From NCBI GenBank assembly GCA_963794165.1, contig CAWCCT010000011.1:1-64000 (forward strand): 64,000 nucleotides of DNA, written 5' to 3'. How positions within the stretch are numbered: the first letter of the stretch is position 1; every line of letters begins with the position of its first letter. This document shows, piece by piece, positions 38,343 to 48,263 of the stretch. Position numbers and translations under genes: made by a program. The stretch comes from PALSA-350 sp963794165. GTDB lineage: Bacteria; Acidobacteriota; Terriglobia; Terriglobales; Acidobacteriaceae. The notes under the pieces were generated by a model. The model was not told the DNA's origin. It did not search any database and saw nothing but the letters and a program-made list of their open reading frames with translations.

Positions 38343-39896
38343 CTATACCATCTGATCTTCTTTGACATGCCTAACCGTACGTTCGGGCAGCAGGTCGCGA
38401 AGCAGACTAACGGTCTCATTTAAGGGCTTGAATCCCTGGTGGAGCGCAATTACTCCGCCGATATACAGACCGAAGAACACCAAAGAGACTGAAATCATCC
38501 TGAAGAAAGCGCCCGGAGCCCCGAACGACGTCGCAAAGTACGGCGTAGACCTGATGATCAGAAAAGTCCCGCAGCCGGCCCCGACGGAGGCTACAAAGAA
38601 TTTCCAGATCACGACGAATATCGGCCCAATTCCGAGTCCGATCGGCTTTCCCGCATACCAGAAGCCGGGAAACATCAGGAGGAAATACGAAATCGTCCAA
38701 GCTAAAGCGATTCCGGAAGGGCCCCAGGGTAACGCCAGCAAGAATAGCTCACGGTACACACAAACTCCATCAAACCCCAGCGAAACCATCTCTCCGGGCG
38801 GCCGATCGAAAGATGAATCCACCCGTGCGTGCCGTACAGCATCATGACTCCGATTCCCGGGCCGAATAAGGCAAAGATTCGGCCAGCCTCCTCCCAGCCG
38901 GGCCCAAGAAGAAAACGGATGAGGTCCTCTCCGACCAAAGCAAAATCCGCTCCGATTCCCATCCCCAGGAGCGCCAGAACTGATATCGTCCGCAGAAAGT
39001 AGCGCTGGAATTGTTCGCGGTCTCGGCTGACGCGGCTAAGTGTACTCACGGCCACGGCGCATATCGGCGCCAACAATTGCGTTTCTGGCAGAACGAACAA
39101 GTCATACGCCTTCTTGTAAAATCCAAGTGTCCGAGCGCCGTACCGCCAGCCAACGAGGAGGTTGTCCGTGTTGCGCGTCGAGTAGCTGAAAGCAAAATGC
39201 GAATAGACATTCATCGCGAACTTCAGCCCCGAACCGGTGCCCGAGGCGCGACGCGGCCGACTGGGTATCCATCGGCACACCAACCAAGCACCTGCTGCCA
39301 CGGCCACCGTCTGCGTCACACTGCCCCAAACCATCGCCCAGTAATGCCAGCCCGCCACGGCCAAGACGATAGAGACAATCACTAAGAGCAGTTGCCCAAC
39401 GAAATTGATGATTGACGGTAGTCCTGAAGCGCATGGCGCGCTGCAACAGGCCCATGTGAATCCACCCCAAGCAGCCAATCCCAATCGTCAGCGACATACC
39501 CTCGGTAACTTGAGCTACGGCCGAGTTGTGATAGAACAGCGCCATCAACGGACCCAGGCCAGCAAACGCCAGAGTGAGAATCGTGCCGATGCCCAGATCA
39601 ATCCAAAAAAGATTGCTCGCGAGAGAATGCGTAAGCTCCTCGCGCTGCATGATCAATTCTGTGAATCCATTCAGACCGAAGCTGCGAAGCAGGAGGCTAA
39701 AAGTCGTGACCATGGTCACAATCCCGAAATCAGCCGGGGTAAGGAGCCGCGCGAGGATAACCACTGACCCAATCTGCACAGCAAAGCTACCCGCCGAACC
39801 AGCAATGGACGCTCCGGCGCCGCGAACTGCGGTTCGGCGAAATCCACTGTCTGTGGCGATAGGATGGAAGGTGCCGTCGGATTGAAATGGAATCAC
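38343..39896 (-). pseudogene. Wzx-type oligosaccharide flippase, two frameshifts
   Basis: A polysaccharide transporter (MATE-like PST family) of about 510 aa spread over three frames. N-part (39896 to about 39415): AVRGAGASIAGSAGSFAVQI, LARLLTPADFGIVTMVTTFS. Middle (about 39410-38755): SIINFVGQLLLVIVSIVLAV, SYSTRNTDNLLVGWRYG, GFYKKAYDLFVLPE. C-part: LFLLALPWGPSGIALAWTIS and further membrane helices. Shifts near 39415 and 38755. An intact copy would flip the lipid-linked repeat unit across the inner membrane; no second flippase is seen in the window, so the defect, if real, would block Wzy-type assembly. Confidence 0.8.
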
Positions 39897-39908
39897 TCTT
39901 CCCCTTTA

Positions 39909-41304
39909 TCAATAAGATAGAACGGCAGGCAGCGTCTCGTACGAAGCGACGTGCTTGGATGTTGTTCGGTCAAGTAGACCGGCCCTCATGCCACTCGCAC
40001 TGACTATAGCCAGCAGCAGAAAGATCCACATCGGATCCAGCATTCTGAATCCAGCTTCGGTTATGTTGTAGAAGGCGGTGACGATGATATAGGCGAGCAG
40101 GAGGCCGCCAACAGACGGATTCAACCGGTATGCCGCCACGGCGTGCCGATACCCGCTTATCAGACACAATGAGATAATGCACACACCTACCCAGCCAAGC
40201 TCCAGGTAGATTTCCAGGTAGCCGTCGTGTGCCTCGTTGAGACCTTCAGGGTGCCACCAGCCTTGATCTCTGAGGATGCGCGCGAATATGATTTCATGCG
40301 GGCTGATCCAGTAGCTTTCGTAGCCAGCGCCCAAAAGAGGGTTCGTCCCCGAAGCAAGCACTGCCGCCCAAATATCCGTTCGCCCGGAAAGATTTGACTT
40401 CCTGCCCAAAGCATGCACCACGTCTGATCCGCCGCCGACAAGCATAGTGAGTCCTCCGCCAAGAAAGATACCCAGGCAAAGGATGTGTACTCGTGCAGGC
40501 CTGCTCCTGATCGCGCGCAAACCTGTTGCTAAGATGAGCCCGCCTGCCGAGGATAAAACACGCTTTAGATGTTGACGAGTCGGCCTGGATAAAAAGCCAA
40601 AGGCCGAGGCCAAGCAATGTAATCTGTGCTATCAGGTGGCGCCGACGGTCGGGCTGCTCTTTCGCGCGCCAGAGGGACATTACACGCCATAATGTGCAAA
40701 CTGAGATGACGAGAACGATCACTCCCAGCATGTTTTTGTTGTACGATACGCCGGTATTTTGTCCTAATCCAAAGGAATCATAACCACGTCCGAGGGCTGG
40801 GTAATACTTGATGAGGATAACCGAAGCGGGGAACAGAACGAAGCCAACGCGGGAGACTACGCGTCCAAAAGCGGCTAGTGGCTGCCTGTCGCTAACGATG
40901 ACCAGGACCACCGCCAAATCGCCGATGGCCTTTATCCACCGTTTCAATGCAACATCCGGATGAGATGACCAGGCAACGCTGATCAGGCAGTAGGCAAAGT
41001 AGACAAGGATGGGCCAGTTTGCCGCCAGCAAGGGCTGGATCCGCTTTCCGCGGCCAATGAGAACTCCAATGGCTGCAGCTGTTAGAACTGCGAAAACCGC
41101 CGCGTCAATTGGGCTTCCCTCGAGCTGAACATTTGCCCCGGGGCTGATGCCGAACCACGCCGACACGGGTCTTGAGCCATTGAGTCCAATCCAGATGGTT
41201 GGAAGCCAGAGAGCTATGGAAGTGCGTACCTTCTTGTCTCGATCGAGGTAGAAGAGTCCGGCGATCCCACACCAACAGATTAAACTGGCGAGAGAAGGAT
41301 TCAT
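39909..41304 (-). pseudogene. O-antigen ligase/polymerase-like membrane protein, one frameshift
   Basis: About 460 aa over two frames, a multi-helix protein of the O-antigen ligase (WaaL/Wzy-like) family. N-part has WPILVYFAYCLISVAWSSHP (typical 'WS.P' motif), KRWIKAIGDLAVVLVIVSD and GYDSFGLGQNTGVSYNKNMLG. After a shift near 40550 the second frame continues with GGLILATGLRA, LSGRTDIWAAVLASGTNPLL, GAGYESYW, and LNEAHDGYLEIYLELGWVG (the family's conserved H-N-x-Y/L-E region). It polymerises or ligates the glycan in the periplasm. It ends 12 bp before the flippase start, implying co-transcription. Confidence 0.8.
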
Positions 41305-41344
41305 TCCCGGCCAGCTGAGTGGCGACTACAATAGGTCTGCATCG

Positions 41345-43159
41345 TCAGCTGGCGTCCACGAAAAGCCGGTGCAGCAGCTCCAGCGAAAGGAGCCGATGAA
41401 TCTCCGTTGTGTAGTTGCGGTTTCCCTTGAGGTGCCCTGCGACAACTGCTTCGACTGCTTTCCGATTGAGATACGGACGTGCGAGCGACCGGGAGTCGAG
41501 AAGCATCTCCTGAACATATTTTGCAAGAATAGTCCGGTACCACCATCGAAAATGAAAGAGCTTGTGGCGCCCCATCCAGAGACGCTCCAAATGAAGCGGC
41601 GCAAGAGCGTGATCTACTTTCGCGACCCACTGGGGCATCCCGTAATCGTAGGCATATTCCGCTTTGAACATGAATTCCAGATAGCCGCGGCTGATGGACG
41701 CAGTGAGCCGATTCGAACCGCCCAGTCCGCGGTCTGTACGCAGCCGCGCCAGCTTCTGGCTCCCGTCGCGAATCAAGCGCAACCGCACGTCTTCGCCTTG
41801 CTCTACTCTGGGCGCCCGGAATACCGTGCGGACGATTTCATTGTCCAGATACGGCGAACGCACAGTGAGTTGAGACTGTTCCAGCATCAGTATCCCGAAA
41901 CGGAAGGCTGACTGCTGGAAGGCGGCAAAACTAGTTTTGTTTCCGCGCATATGATTACGGAATGTTTCGGCTGCTTGTGACGCTTGCGAGAGTACTTCTT
42001 CGCAATAGATCCCCCGCGAAGGCATACTCGCCTTGAACACGACCGCCGCGCAGATAATCTCACTGCCAAATGTTCCGACCATGCGCACTGGAGCGATCTG
42101 TCGGGCCATTTCGTTGCTGTAGAGGTCTCCGCACCGGCTAACGTCAACGCAGCCGTCCGTCAAATACATAGTGCGCTCCGCGTAACACGGAAATCTTGCC
42201 AGGCATTCGCCGTCGCAGGTGATGACCTGATAGGGCTGCCCGCAGATTTCTGCCACGCGTCTGGCCAGGCGGACATCTTCATTCTCGCGGTACATGCTCC
42301 CGAATGTGTAACAGGGCAACGTCCCAGCAGGAGCATTGCGCCAAGCCATGATGATGCGTGTGTCAAGACCTCCAGTCAAAGAGACGCCGATGCGTTCTTC
42401 CCCAACGAAATAGCGTGGAAGACGGGTGGAGAAAGCGTGGCGCAGTTCGTCATAGTAGCTTTCCGCATCCAGAGGCTCTTGTTCTTCCCATTCGCGTGGC
42501 TCAAAGTACGCCGCCTTGCTTTCTAGCGCGCGGCCCCGGAACCTCCATGCGGAGCCCGGTGGCAGGGCGTAGATGCCTCGGAATAGAGTGCGGTCCTCCA
42601 ACACACATCCGGAGGCAATGAATTCGCCGAGCCCGTGCGGGTCCATGCTGCGCAGTTGCGGCAGAACGGCCAGAATTGACTTGGCCTCAGCCGAAAAATA
42701 GAACGCATTACGCGCCTCATGGAAGTAAATCCTGTGCAAGCCAAAACGATCGTTGAACAATGTCGCCGTGCCGCGCGCGCGATCGGCCACCAAGCCTTGA
42801 AAGCAGCCATTCAGATTCTTGAGAAAGTTAGGGTCATCTTCGTAAGAATGGATTAAATAGGAAGGGCCGGTCTCTTCGCATTGATGCCCCTTCTCCCTGA
42901 CGCGACGAGCTGTGCCCGGCTCGGGATGATCTTCGCCGGAAAAGACGAGCACGATGTCGTTCCGTTCGTTACGAGCCGGCATCTGACTCCCGAACGAATT
43001 CTCGCGCGCCACCCAGCCGACATATACCCCCATCGATTCGTCCGTCCAGGTTCCCTTCACATAGAAGGGCTCGTGAAGAAGAGGCTCGATCATACGGGCG
43101 AGTTGTCTCTCCGCCCATTCAGACGGCTTCTTTGTAATTAGCCCAACGATTCCGGGCAT
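41345..43159 (-). CDS. Asparagine-synthase homologue lacking the glutaminase cysteine
   Basis: 604 aa with the two-domain plan of glutamine-hydrolysing asparagine synthases. The N-terminal Ntn domain begins MPGIVGLITK: the catalytic Cys2 of MCGI(V/F)G is Pro. The start is secure (ggagacaggg just upstream). RFGLHRIYF (138-146) is still recognisable. The synthetase domain has a PP-loop SLTGGLDTRII (260-270) and the YTFGS strand. Such homologues occur in EPS and exosortase-associated loci, where they probably amidate uronic acids or another carboxylate; without Cys2 this one would need ammonia or another amine donor. It begins 13 bp after the GNAT-like gene ends. Confidence 0.85.
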   Translation of the reverse strand: MPGIVGLITKKPSEWAERQLARMIEPLLHEPFYVKGTWTDESMGVYVGWVARENSFGSQMPARNERNDIVLVFSGEDHPEPGTARRVREKGHQCEETGPSYLIHSYEDDPNFLKNLNGCFQGLVADRARGTATLFNDRFGLHRIYFHEARNAFYFSAEAKSILAVLPQLRSMDPHGLGEFIASGCVLEDRTLFRGIYALPPGSAWRFRGRALESKAAYFEPREWEEQEPLDAESYYDELRHAFSTRLPRYFVGEERIGVSLTGGLDTRIIMAWRNAPAGTLPCYTFGSMYRENEDVRLARRVAEICGQPYQVITCDGECLARFPCYAERTMYLTDGCVDVSRCGDLYSNEMARQIAPVRMVGTFGSEIICAAVVFKASMPSRGIYCEEVLSQASQAAETFRNHMRGNKTSFAAFQQSAFRFGILMLEQSQLTVRSPYLDNEIVRTVFRAPRVEQGEDVRLRLIRDGSQKLARLRTDRGLGGSNRLTASISRGYLEFMFKAEYAYDYGMPQWVAKVDHALAPLHLERLWMGRHKLFHFRWWYRTILAKYVQEMLLDSRSLARPYLNRKAVEAVVAGHLKGNRNYTTEIHRLLSLELLHRLFVDAS

Positions 43160-43172
43160 GCCCTGTCTCCAT

Positions 43173-44144
43173 TCATGAATCTCGTTCCATGGTCGGGAAA
43201 CGGAATTTATACCACGAATATCGAAGGTCGCGCGCTTTTGCTAGCAAGGGTTCCGGAAGTCGCTCGACGAAGTTGTGATGGAAACCCATACGAAACGCTG
43301 CCCAACCCAACCCAGTTAGAGGAACATAATAACGCGGCAAATTTACGCGTTCGAATCCATTTCGTTCCTTAAAGTCGCTCAGACTACTTCGCTCCTTTTT
43401 TCCATAGGCGAAATTCGAATACACCAGGTGCGAAATCCCGCGAACAGCGCACGATTGAACTGCTTGGGCCACAAGTGCATTCGTAGGCGCTTTGTCTCTG
43501 TGCCGGATCATCGAAACTATGTGCATCATGCCGGCTTGCGTTCCGCCGTCGTCTATCGTCAGTTTGATGAAGCCAATCAGCTTCGCCTCGAAGTATGCTC
43601 CGATGAAGACACTCGTGTCGAGGAACGTCGAACTCATCCGCCTCACCTCATCGAAGCTCTTTCCATAGTGCGGGAAACGCCTTCCCTGGCGCACCGGGCT
43701 CTCGCTGTAAATGTCCCAAATCCCGCGAGCAAAGGCATCATCAAATGGCGCCTCTCGAACTGTCACTCCCTTCTTCGCGGCTTGTTTTGCCTTATTACGT
43801 GCTTTGAAGCCAATCTGGTTGGTCCACCAATCGGCGAACGTTGAAACTGGAAGGACAGCTAGATTATCCATTTCCATCGGAAACTTATATTTCGGAGCAG
43901 TCTGAGGCAGTTTCTGCATAAATGTAAAAATGTCAACCCGAGGATGCGATCCCCGCAGGTCAGATAAAATCTCCGCAGGATCGTCTAAGAACTTGAATTT
44001 GTCTCCATCGATACGGCCAACACAAATCAGTCGGCCGTGAACCTGAATATTCCTGCCACAAACAATCATGTTCGATCCCCGTGCCGGGCGTTGCGAGGTA
44101 TTGATGGAGTTGTTGGCTTGCATTATGGTCTGAGGTCTCGTCAT
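43173..44144 (-). CDS. GNAT/FemAB-like acyltransferase
   Basis: 323 aa. The core (about 110-270) looks like a GNAT fold related to FemAB/BioF2-type proteins: DWWTNQIGFKARNKAKQAAK (basic binding helix), FIGAYFEAKLIGFIKLTIDD, MMHIVSMIRHRDKAPTNALV and HLVYSNFAYGKKERSSLSDF. FemAB-like proteins are common in EPS loci with exosortase-type accessories and may transfer an amino-acyl or acyl group. The N-terminal approx. 60 residues are variable; an internal start (MIVCGRNIQ, residue 26) is possible. Transcribed between an oxidoreductase and the asparagine-synthase homologue. Confidence 0.7.
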   Translation of the reverse strand: MTRPQTIMQANNSINTSQRPARGSNMIVCGRNIQVHGRLICVGRIDGDKFKFLDDPAEILSDLRGSHPRVDIFTFMQKLPQTAPKYKFPMEMDNLAVLPVSTFADWWTNQIGFKARNKAKQAAKKGVTVREAPFDDAFARGIWDIYSESPVRQGRRFPHYGKSFDEVRRMSSTFLDTSVFIGAYFEAKLIGFIKLTIDDGGTQAGMMHIVSMIRHRDKAPTNALVAQAVQSCAVRGISHLVYSNFAYGKKERSSLSDFKERNGFERVNLPRYYVPLTGLGWAAFRMGFHHNFVERLPEPLLAKARDLRYSWYKFRFPTMERDS

Positions 44145-44243
44145 TTAACTCCTCGCGAACTCTCTTCTGCGCGGTTTCGTGGAACCGTCAGCGGCAGCTC
44201 CGTTTGTATCCCGATCTGCCGGACATCTCAATGAAAACCGAAC

Positions 44244-45377
44244 TCAGACATTTACCACACAGGTTTCAGTCTGAACGCATTCCAGAACGTGGTTCTCACT
44301 CTTTACCGGCTCCATACGCTCAAAAATAGCGTCCATGATTCTCGCTGTCAGGAGAATCTCCCGATAGGGAATTGGCGGTGCCTCACCTTCTAAGATAGAG
44401 CGATAGAATCTCTCTATCAAATTCTTCATGCCAGACTTCATGTGAAAGTCACGGGCAAGGAAGAGTCCGACGTTGCTTATAACGTTCTGCCGGTATTGTT
44501 TGGCGAACGTCAATGGAGAAACGACTTTCTCTAAGTAACTTTTAAGTTGATTACCGCGCAGCCTGATCAGCGTCTCCTGATCCTGGTCCAAAATGAGTCC
44601 GTTTTGGGGGCCGTAAATTCGAAACTGATGAAGCGGTGGGCGCATTTGTGAAGAGAACGTAAAGTACGCCGTTGGGCCGCCTTGTTCAGCGACGATGACC
44701 CTCAACTCGTCTATAATTTCGGTCTCACCCATCTTGACGAGAATCGGACTCCTGAATGCGTGTACGAGGACCTTCGGCGAATCGGTAGCGAGGAATTCCG
44801 AAATTCGCGCAATTCCATGACTGATAATGTTATGCAAAAGCTTCCCAGGCAGCGAACGCACCCAGTGTGCCTTATCTGCAATGAATGCATTTGCGTATGC
44901 CGACTTACCGAGCTGATAGCAATAGCAACTCTCCATATGCACGGGAGGGCCACCAAGGAAGCCCTCCTGAATAAGCTTCCGCATTCGGAGGGCTACATGG
45001 CTAAACTGATCGTCGTGGCCTACGGTAATCTTTAGACCCCGATGAACGGCTAAGTCTATCAGCGCGTCTGCATCTCCTGCGTTCAGTGTAAACGGCTTTT
45101 CAACATAGACGTGACATCCGGATTCAAGGCATAGCTTGGCTAGACCGAAGTGGCTGGCTGGAGGCGTGGTGATGTGCACAACGTCGGGACCGCATGCTGC
45201 TAGCAGGTCGGCTAGATTGCTGAAACATGCCCTCACGGAGAATCGCTCCGCGAGCTGTTTCGCCATCAGCGGCTCCCGGTCGCAGACACCCGCGATCTCG
45301 CACCCAGGAATCCGCGACAGTTCCGCGGCGTGCGAATCCGCGACCTTCCCGCATCCAACCAGTGCAACCTTAAGCAT
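44244..45377 (-). CDS. Gfo/Idh/MocA-family oxidoreductase
   Basis: 377 aa from ATG 45377, chosen because cgggggacgg precedes it and the product then opens MLKVALVGCGKVADSHAAEL, the family's NAD(P)-binding start; the gene overlaps the upstream epimerase by 8 bp. Motif YVEKPFTLNAGDADALIDLA carries the conserved EKP lysine, and HDDQFSHVALRMR follows. Family members oxidise or reduce sugar hydroxyls on nucleotide sugars. The residues beyond 330 have two Cys near the C-terminus. Likely a sugar-precursor step for the EPS. Confidence 0.88.
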   Translation of the reverse strand: MLKVALVGCGKVADSHAAELSRIPGCEIAGVCDREPLMAKQLAERFSVRACFSNLADLLAACGPDVVHITTPPASHFGLAKLCLESGCHVYVEKPFTLNAGDADALIDLAVHRGLKITVGHDDQFSHVALRMRKLIQEGFLGGPPVHMESCYCYQLGKSAYANAFIADKAHWVRSLPGKLLHNIISHGIARISEFLATDSPKVLVHAFRSPILVKMGETEIIDELRVIVAEQGGPTAYFTFSSQMRPPLHQFRIYGPQNGLILDQDQETLIRLRGNQLKSYLEKVVSPLTFAKQYRQNVISNVGLFLARDFHMKSGMKNLIERFYRSILEGEAPPIPYREILLTARIMDAIFERMEPVKSENHVLECVQTETCVVNV

Positions 45378-46434
45378 CCGTCCCCCGCGCGCGGCAGGCT
45401 TCAAAGTAGCGCGCAAGACCCTGTGTCGTAGAGACATGAGGCATCCAGCCTAGTCCGTCTTTTATTCGTCGATTGCTGTATTGTGTCCTCTTCCAAAATG
45501 CATGCCATCTCTTGCGATTGAACACCGGGGGAACCTGCCCCTTTGACCAAGCCGAAAACACTTCCCAAAGCCAGCACAACATATAGCTACAAATGTGTGG
45601 AACATACAGAGACTTAAAGGGCCTCACCTGTTTCTTATATTGCCGCAGAAAGCTCCGACTGGACGGCAGGTCGTCATCCACAGCGTTAAACGTCTCGCCA
45701 TCTACACCAGGTTTCAATCCAGCCAGCACGACCGCTTCGGCGCAATTGTCAACGTAAGTAAGGGGTATCGGGTTCGATCCGCCGAGGTGAAGGAAAATCC
45801 CGAATGTATCGATTCCAACCCGTCCGGAGATCGCTTCATTGCCGGGGCCATAGACCTGGCCAGGCCTGACGATTACATATGGAAGAGCACGATTCCTGCC
45901 ATATTCTGTCACCAGCTCATCCTGCTTGGCCTTCGCGTACGTATAGGCATCCCCTCGACCTTCGGGGTGAACTTCAATCGGGCAAGATTCATCCAGAACT
46001 CTCACTTGCCTCTTGTTCCTGTTGGAATAAACGGAAAAGGAACTTAGGTTTACGAACCTGCGGAGTGTCCCGTGCGACAGAGCAGCTTCGATCAGGTTTC
46101 GCGTTGTAACGACCGAATTCAGAAATGCATCGGGATAAGACTTTTCTCCCCGTCCTGCCGCCGCGTGAAAAATCACCGACACATCCCGCGTCGCCCTAAT
46201 ACAATCGTCGAGCGAAAGAAGGCTACCCCGAAGCACTTCGACATTCGGTGTGCCCGCAGATAGTGATTCGATGAGGCTTCCTGGCCGCGGCGATCTGATA
46301 AAGCACCGTATATTGCAGAATCCCAATTCCAGAAGCTTTTCAACGACCCTTGAGCCAATGAAACCAGCCGCTCCTGTTACTAGGATCAGCGCCGGCTTTT
46401 CGATAATGTATTTGTGCTTCTGATCGTGATCCAT
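45370..46434 (-). CDS. NAD-dependent epimerase/dehydratase (extended SDR)
   Basis: 354 aa from ATG 46434 (MDHDQKHKYIIEKPALILVT); the frame is open 93 codons further but that part is non-conserved. SDR signature: LVTGAAGFIGSRVVEKLLEL, VSVIFHAAAGRGE, FVNLSSFSVYSN and catalytic YTYAKAKQDELV (YxxxK), then VIVRPGQVYGPGNEA. Converts a nucleotide sugar (epimerase, dehydratase or reductase). The last codons overlap the following oxidoreductase start, so the two are translationally coupled. Confidence 0.88.
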   Translation of the reverse strand: MDHDQKHKYIIEKPALILVTGAAGFIGSRVVEKLLELGFCNIRCFIRSPRPGSLIESLSAGTPNVEVLRGSLLSLDDCIRATRDVSVIFHAAAGRGEKSYPDAFLNSVVTTRNLIEAALSHGTLRRFVNLSSFSVYSNRNKRQVRVLDESCPIEVHPEGRGDAYTYAKAKQDELVTEYGRNRALPYVIVRPGQVYGPGNEAISGRVGIDTFGIFLHLGGSNPIPLTYVDNCAEAVVLAGLKPGVDGETFNAVDDDLPSSRSFLRQYKKQVRPFKSLYVPHICSYMLCWLWEVFSAWSKGQVPPVFNRKRWHAFWKRTQYSNRRIKDGLGWMPHVSTTQGLARYFEACRARGTDA

Positions 46435-46792
46435 TGCTATGACTCTCCACGAGGATTCATGGCAGTCCACATTCCGGTCATTCTTTCTTGTTCTTGCTTT
46501 CGGAGCCAGGATGACACACCTAAGCGATTCGGCTGCGTGAAAGCAGTCCCTTTGGTCTCGACCGCTGCTCTGCTGCCGAAGAACCTCTTCAGTCACTGCC
46601 GCCGGCGGACCTTCCTCGGGGCGCTCCTTTACAAGTGAACTCCACTTTTCTTTGGCTGAGTTTTCCCTTGGCATTAGGTCATTCCACACCGAACAAAGTC
46701 GACATTCGAACACGGTCTCTTATCTCGCTCAACGTGCGCCGCTAGACGGTCGACGATCACGCTTTGAGTAACATGATGCTTTCCACACGGTC
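46435..46792. other. Gene-free spacer
   Basis: About 360 bp between the methyltransferase and epimerase genes. The open frame extending the epimerase N-terminus through here looks non-coding. No other feature seen. Confidence 0.35.
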
Positions 46793-47740
46793 CTACGTTA
46801 GTTGATTTTCAAGGCCCAATACACGCTTTACCATCCTTCTAGAACCACGGGGTAACATGCGGCTTACGCCGCGGATCAAATTAACGGGCTTGGAGTGCTC
46901 CTGAAAAGGACGTTCCGGCATTTCCTCTTGACGCATAGAATCCATCAGAGGGCTACAGGCCAGGTGCGACGGTTGCCCTTTAATCGCCACGAACACTCGC
47001 CTGTCCTCTGGCAGGTTGGGAACAGCGGGGATCTTGCACTCGAACACGCTCGTGAATCCAGCACGCGTCAAAGCATTGCAAAGAGTCGCTCGACTGAGGT
47101 AGAAATTGTCTACATTGTCTAGGGATGCCCAGAGCCGTGCGAGCTTTGTAGACTGGGAGTCCCTGACGTCATGCTCGTCGCCCCTGACTCCATGATAACT
47201 TACATTCTTATATGTGACGTACTCTTTAGGACGGAGAGTGATCCTCGTATCGACGATGCACACGTTTTGACATACTTCGCCAAGTCTCTCGATAAAGGCA
47301 AAAACGTCGGGAACATCTAAATGGTAAAGGATTCCCAGGCAGAGTACGACATCAAAATATCCATGTCGCTCTGCACTCAAATTTCGGACGTCGTCTTGAA
47401 CGAGTTCTAAATTATCGAGCGATAACACCCGTTTTACGAAGCGTGCCCTCTCGATATTTGCTTCGCGCCCCTCGATACCTAGACACACTGCGTTGCGGCG
47501 CGCAAATTCAATTGCGAATAACCCCTCAAGACACGCTAAATCGAGAACTCGTTTGCCCTTCACACTCCCTCCAAGCAGATCGAGCACGCACTGCACGATC
47601 CGCTTCAAGCGAAATTCATCACGAATGACGCGCGGGGCGATGGTATAGACTCCGTCCTGGATGTGGATATTGTGACCGGTCCATTCCCCGTAACGCGCCG
47701 AGATTTCGTTCTTCTGCCGAATCACTTCCTCAGTGTGCAT
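46793..47740 (-). CDS. Class I SAM-dependent methyltransferase (CmoB/DUF1698-like)
   Basis: 315 aa. Motif I KRVLDLACLEGLFAIEFARR (about 62-81), acidic GIEGREANIERARFV, and motif VVLCLGILYHLDVPDVF (about 128-145). The arrangement resembles the tRNA-U34 carboxymethyltransferase-like branch often found in glycan loci, where it methylates a sugar. The C-terminal approx. 60 residues are basic and variable. It follows the GT2 gene after a 520-bp gap and precedes the epimerase. Confidence 0.82.
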   Translation of the reverse strand: MHTEEVIRQKNEISARYGEWTGHNIHIQDGVYTIAPRVIRDEFRLKRIVQCVLDLLGGSVKGKRVLDLACLEGLFAIEFARRNAVCLGIEGREANIERARFVKRVLSLDNLELVQDDVRNLSAERHGYFDVVLCLGILYHLDVPDVFAFIERLGEVCQNVCIVDTRITLRPKEYVTYKNVSYHGVRGDEHDVRDSQSTKLARLWASLDNVDNFYLSRATLCNALTRAGFTSVFECKIPAVPNLPEDRRVFVAIKGQPSHLACSPLMDSMRQEEMPERPFQEHSKPVNLIRGVSRMLPRGSRRMVKRVLGLENQLT

Positions 47741-48263
47741 ATCGCTTCTCCTGTGACGAACCTGCCAATCTGAAAATATCGCCAGATCGGTACTTACATG
47801 ACGCAGTTGATCACAATCCGTTAGGCCCAGATCCAGCGGGCTTCAGCGATCGAGAGAACTCACCTGCTTTGCTCGCGACAAAAATGTCCCAACACAGCCG
47901 CGAGCAGGTACTAGTGCCAGTGGGCAATAGCCTTCTTGCCGCGCGCCAGGTGCGGCAGCGGCTGATTCGCCTGGCCCGCCAGTTGATCAGTTTTCGTGTT
48001 GCGCCTGGCTTTGATTACGGAAACGGAAAATCCTACCCGCCTGAGGCTCGCAGAGTGAACCCTTCAACTGGGCGGAGCGAGAAATCATCTCCGAAAAGCA
48101 CTGCCTTTCAGCCCCTGCTAGAAAACTGAAGGCCTTGATCTATGGTTTTCACGATTCTGCTCCACGTTCTTACCACAAAACGTAGGCGGTGATTCGATTC
48201 CAAGCCGTAGCGAAGACCTACTTCAGATTAGAAGCTGTTGACCAAAATGTTCGCTTGTATTTC
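47741..48263. other. Gene-free stretch
   Basis: About 520 bp; nothing supportable. The GC-rich section 47870-48000 has protein-like composition in more than one frame but no match I can name, so it may be a remnant. Confidence 0.35.

Noticed and set aside
47869..48129. Possible transposase or protein remnant
   Set aside because: Protein-like composition in several frames but no motif I could match to a transposase family.
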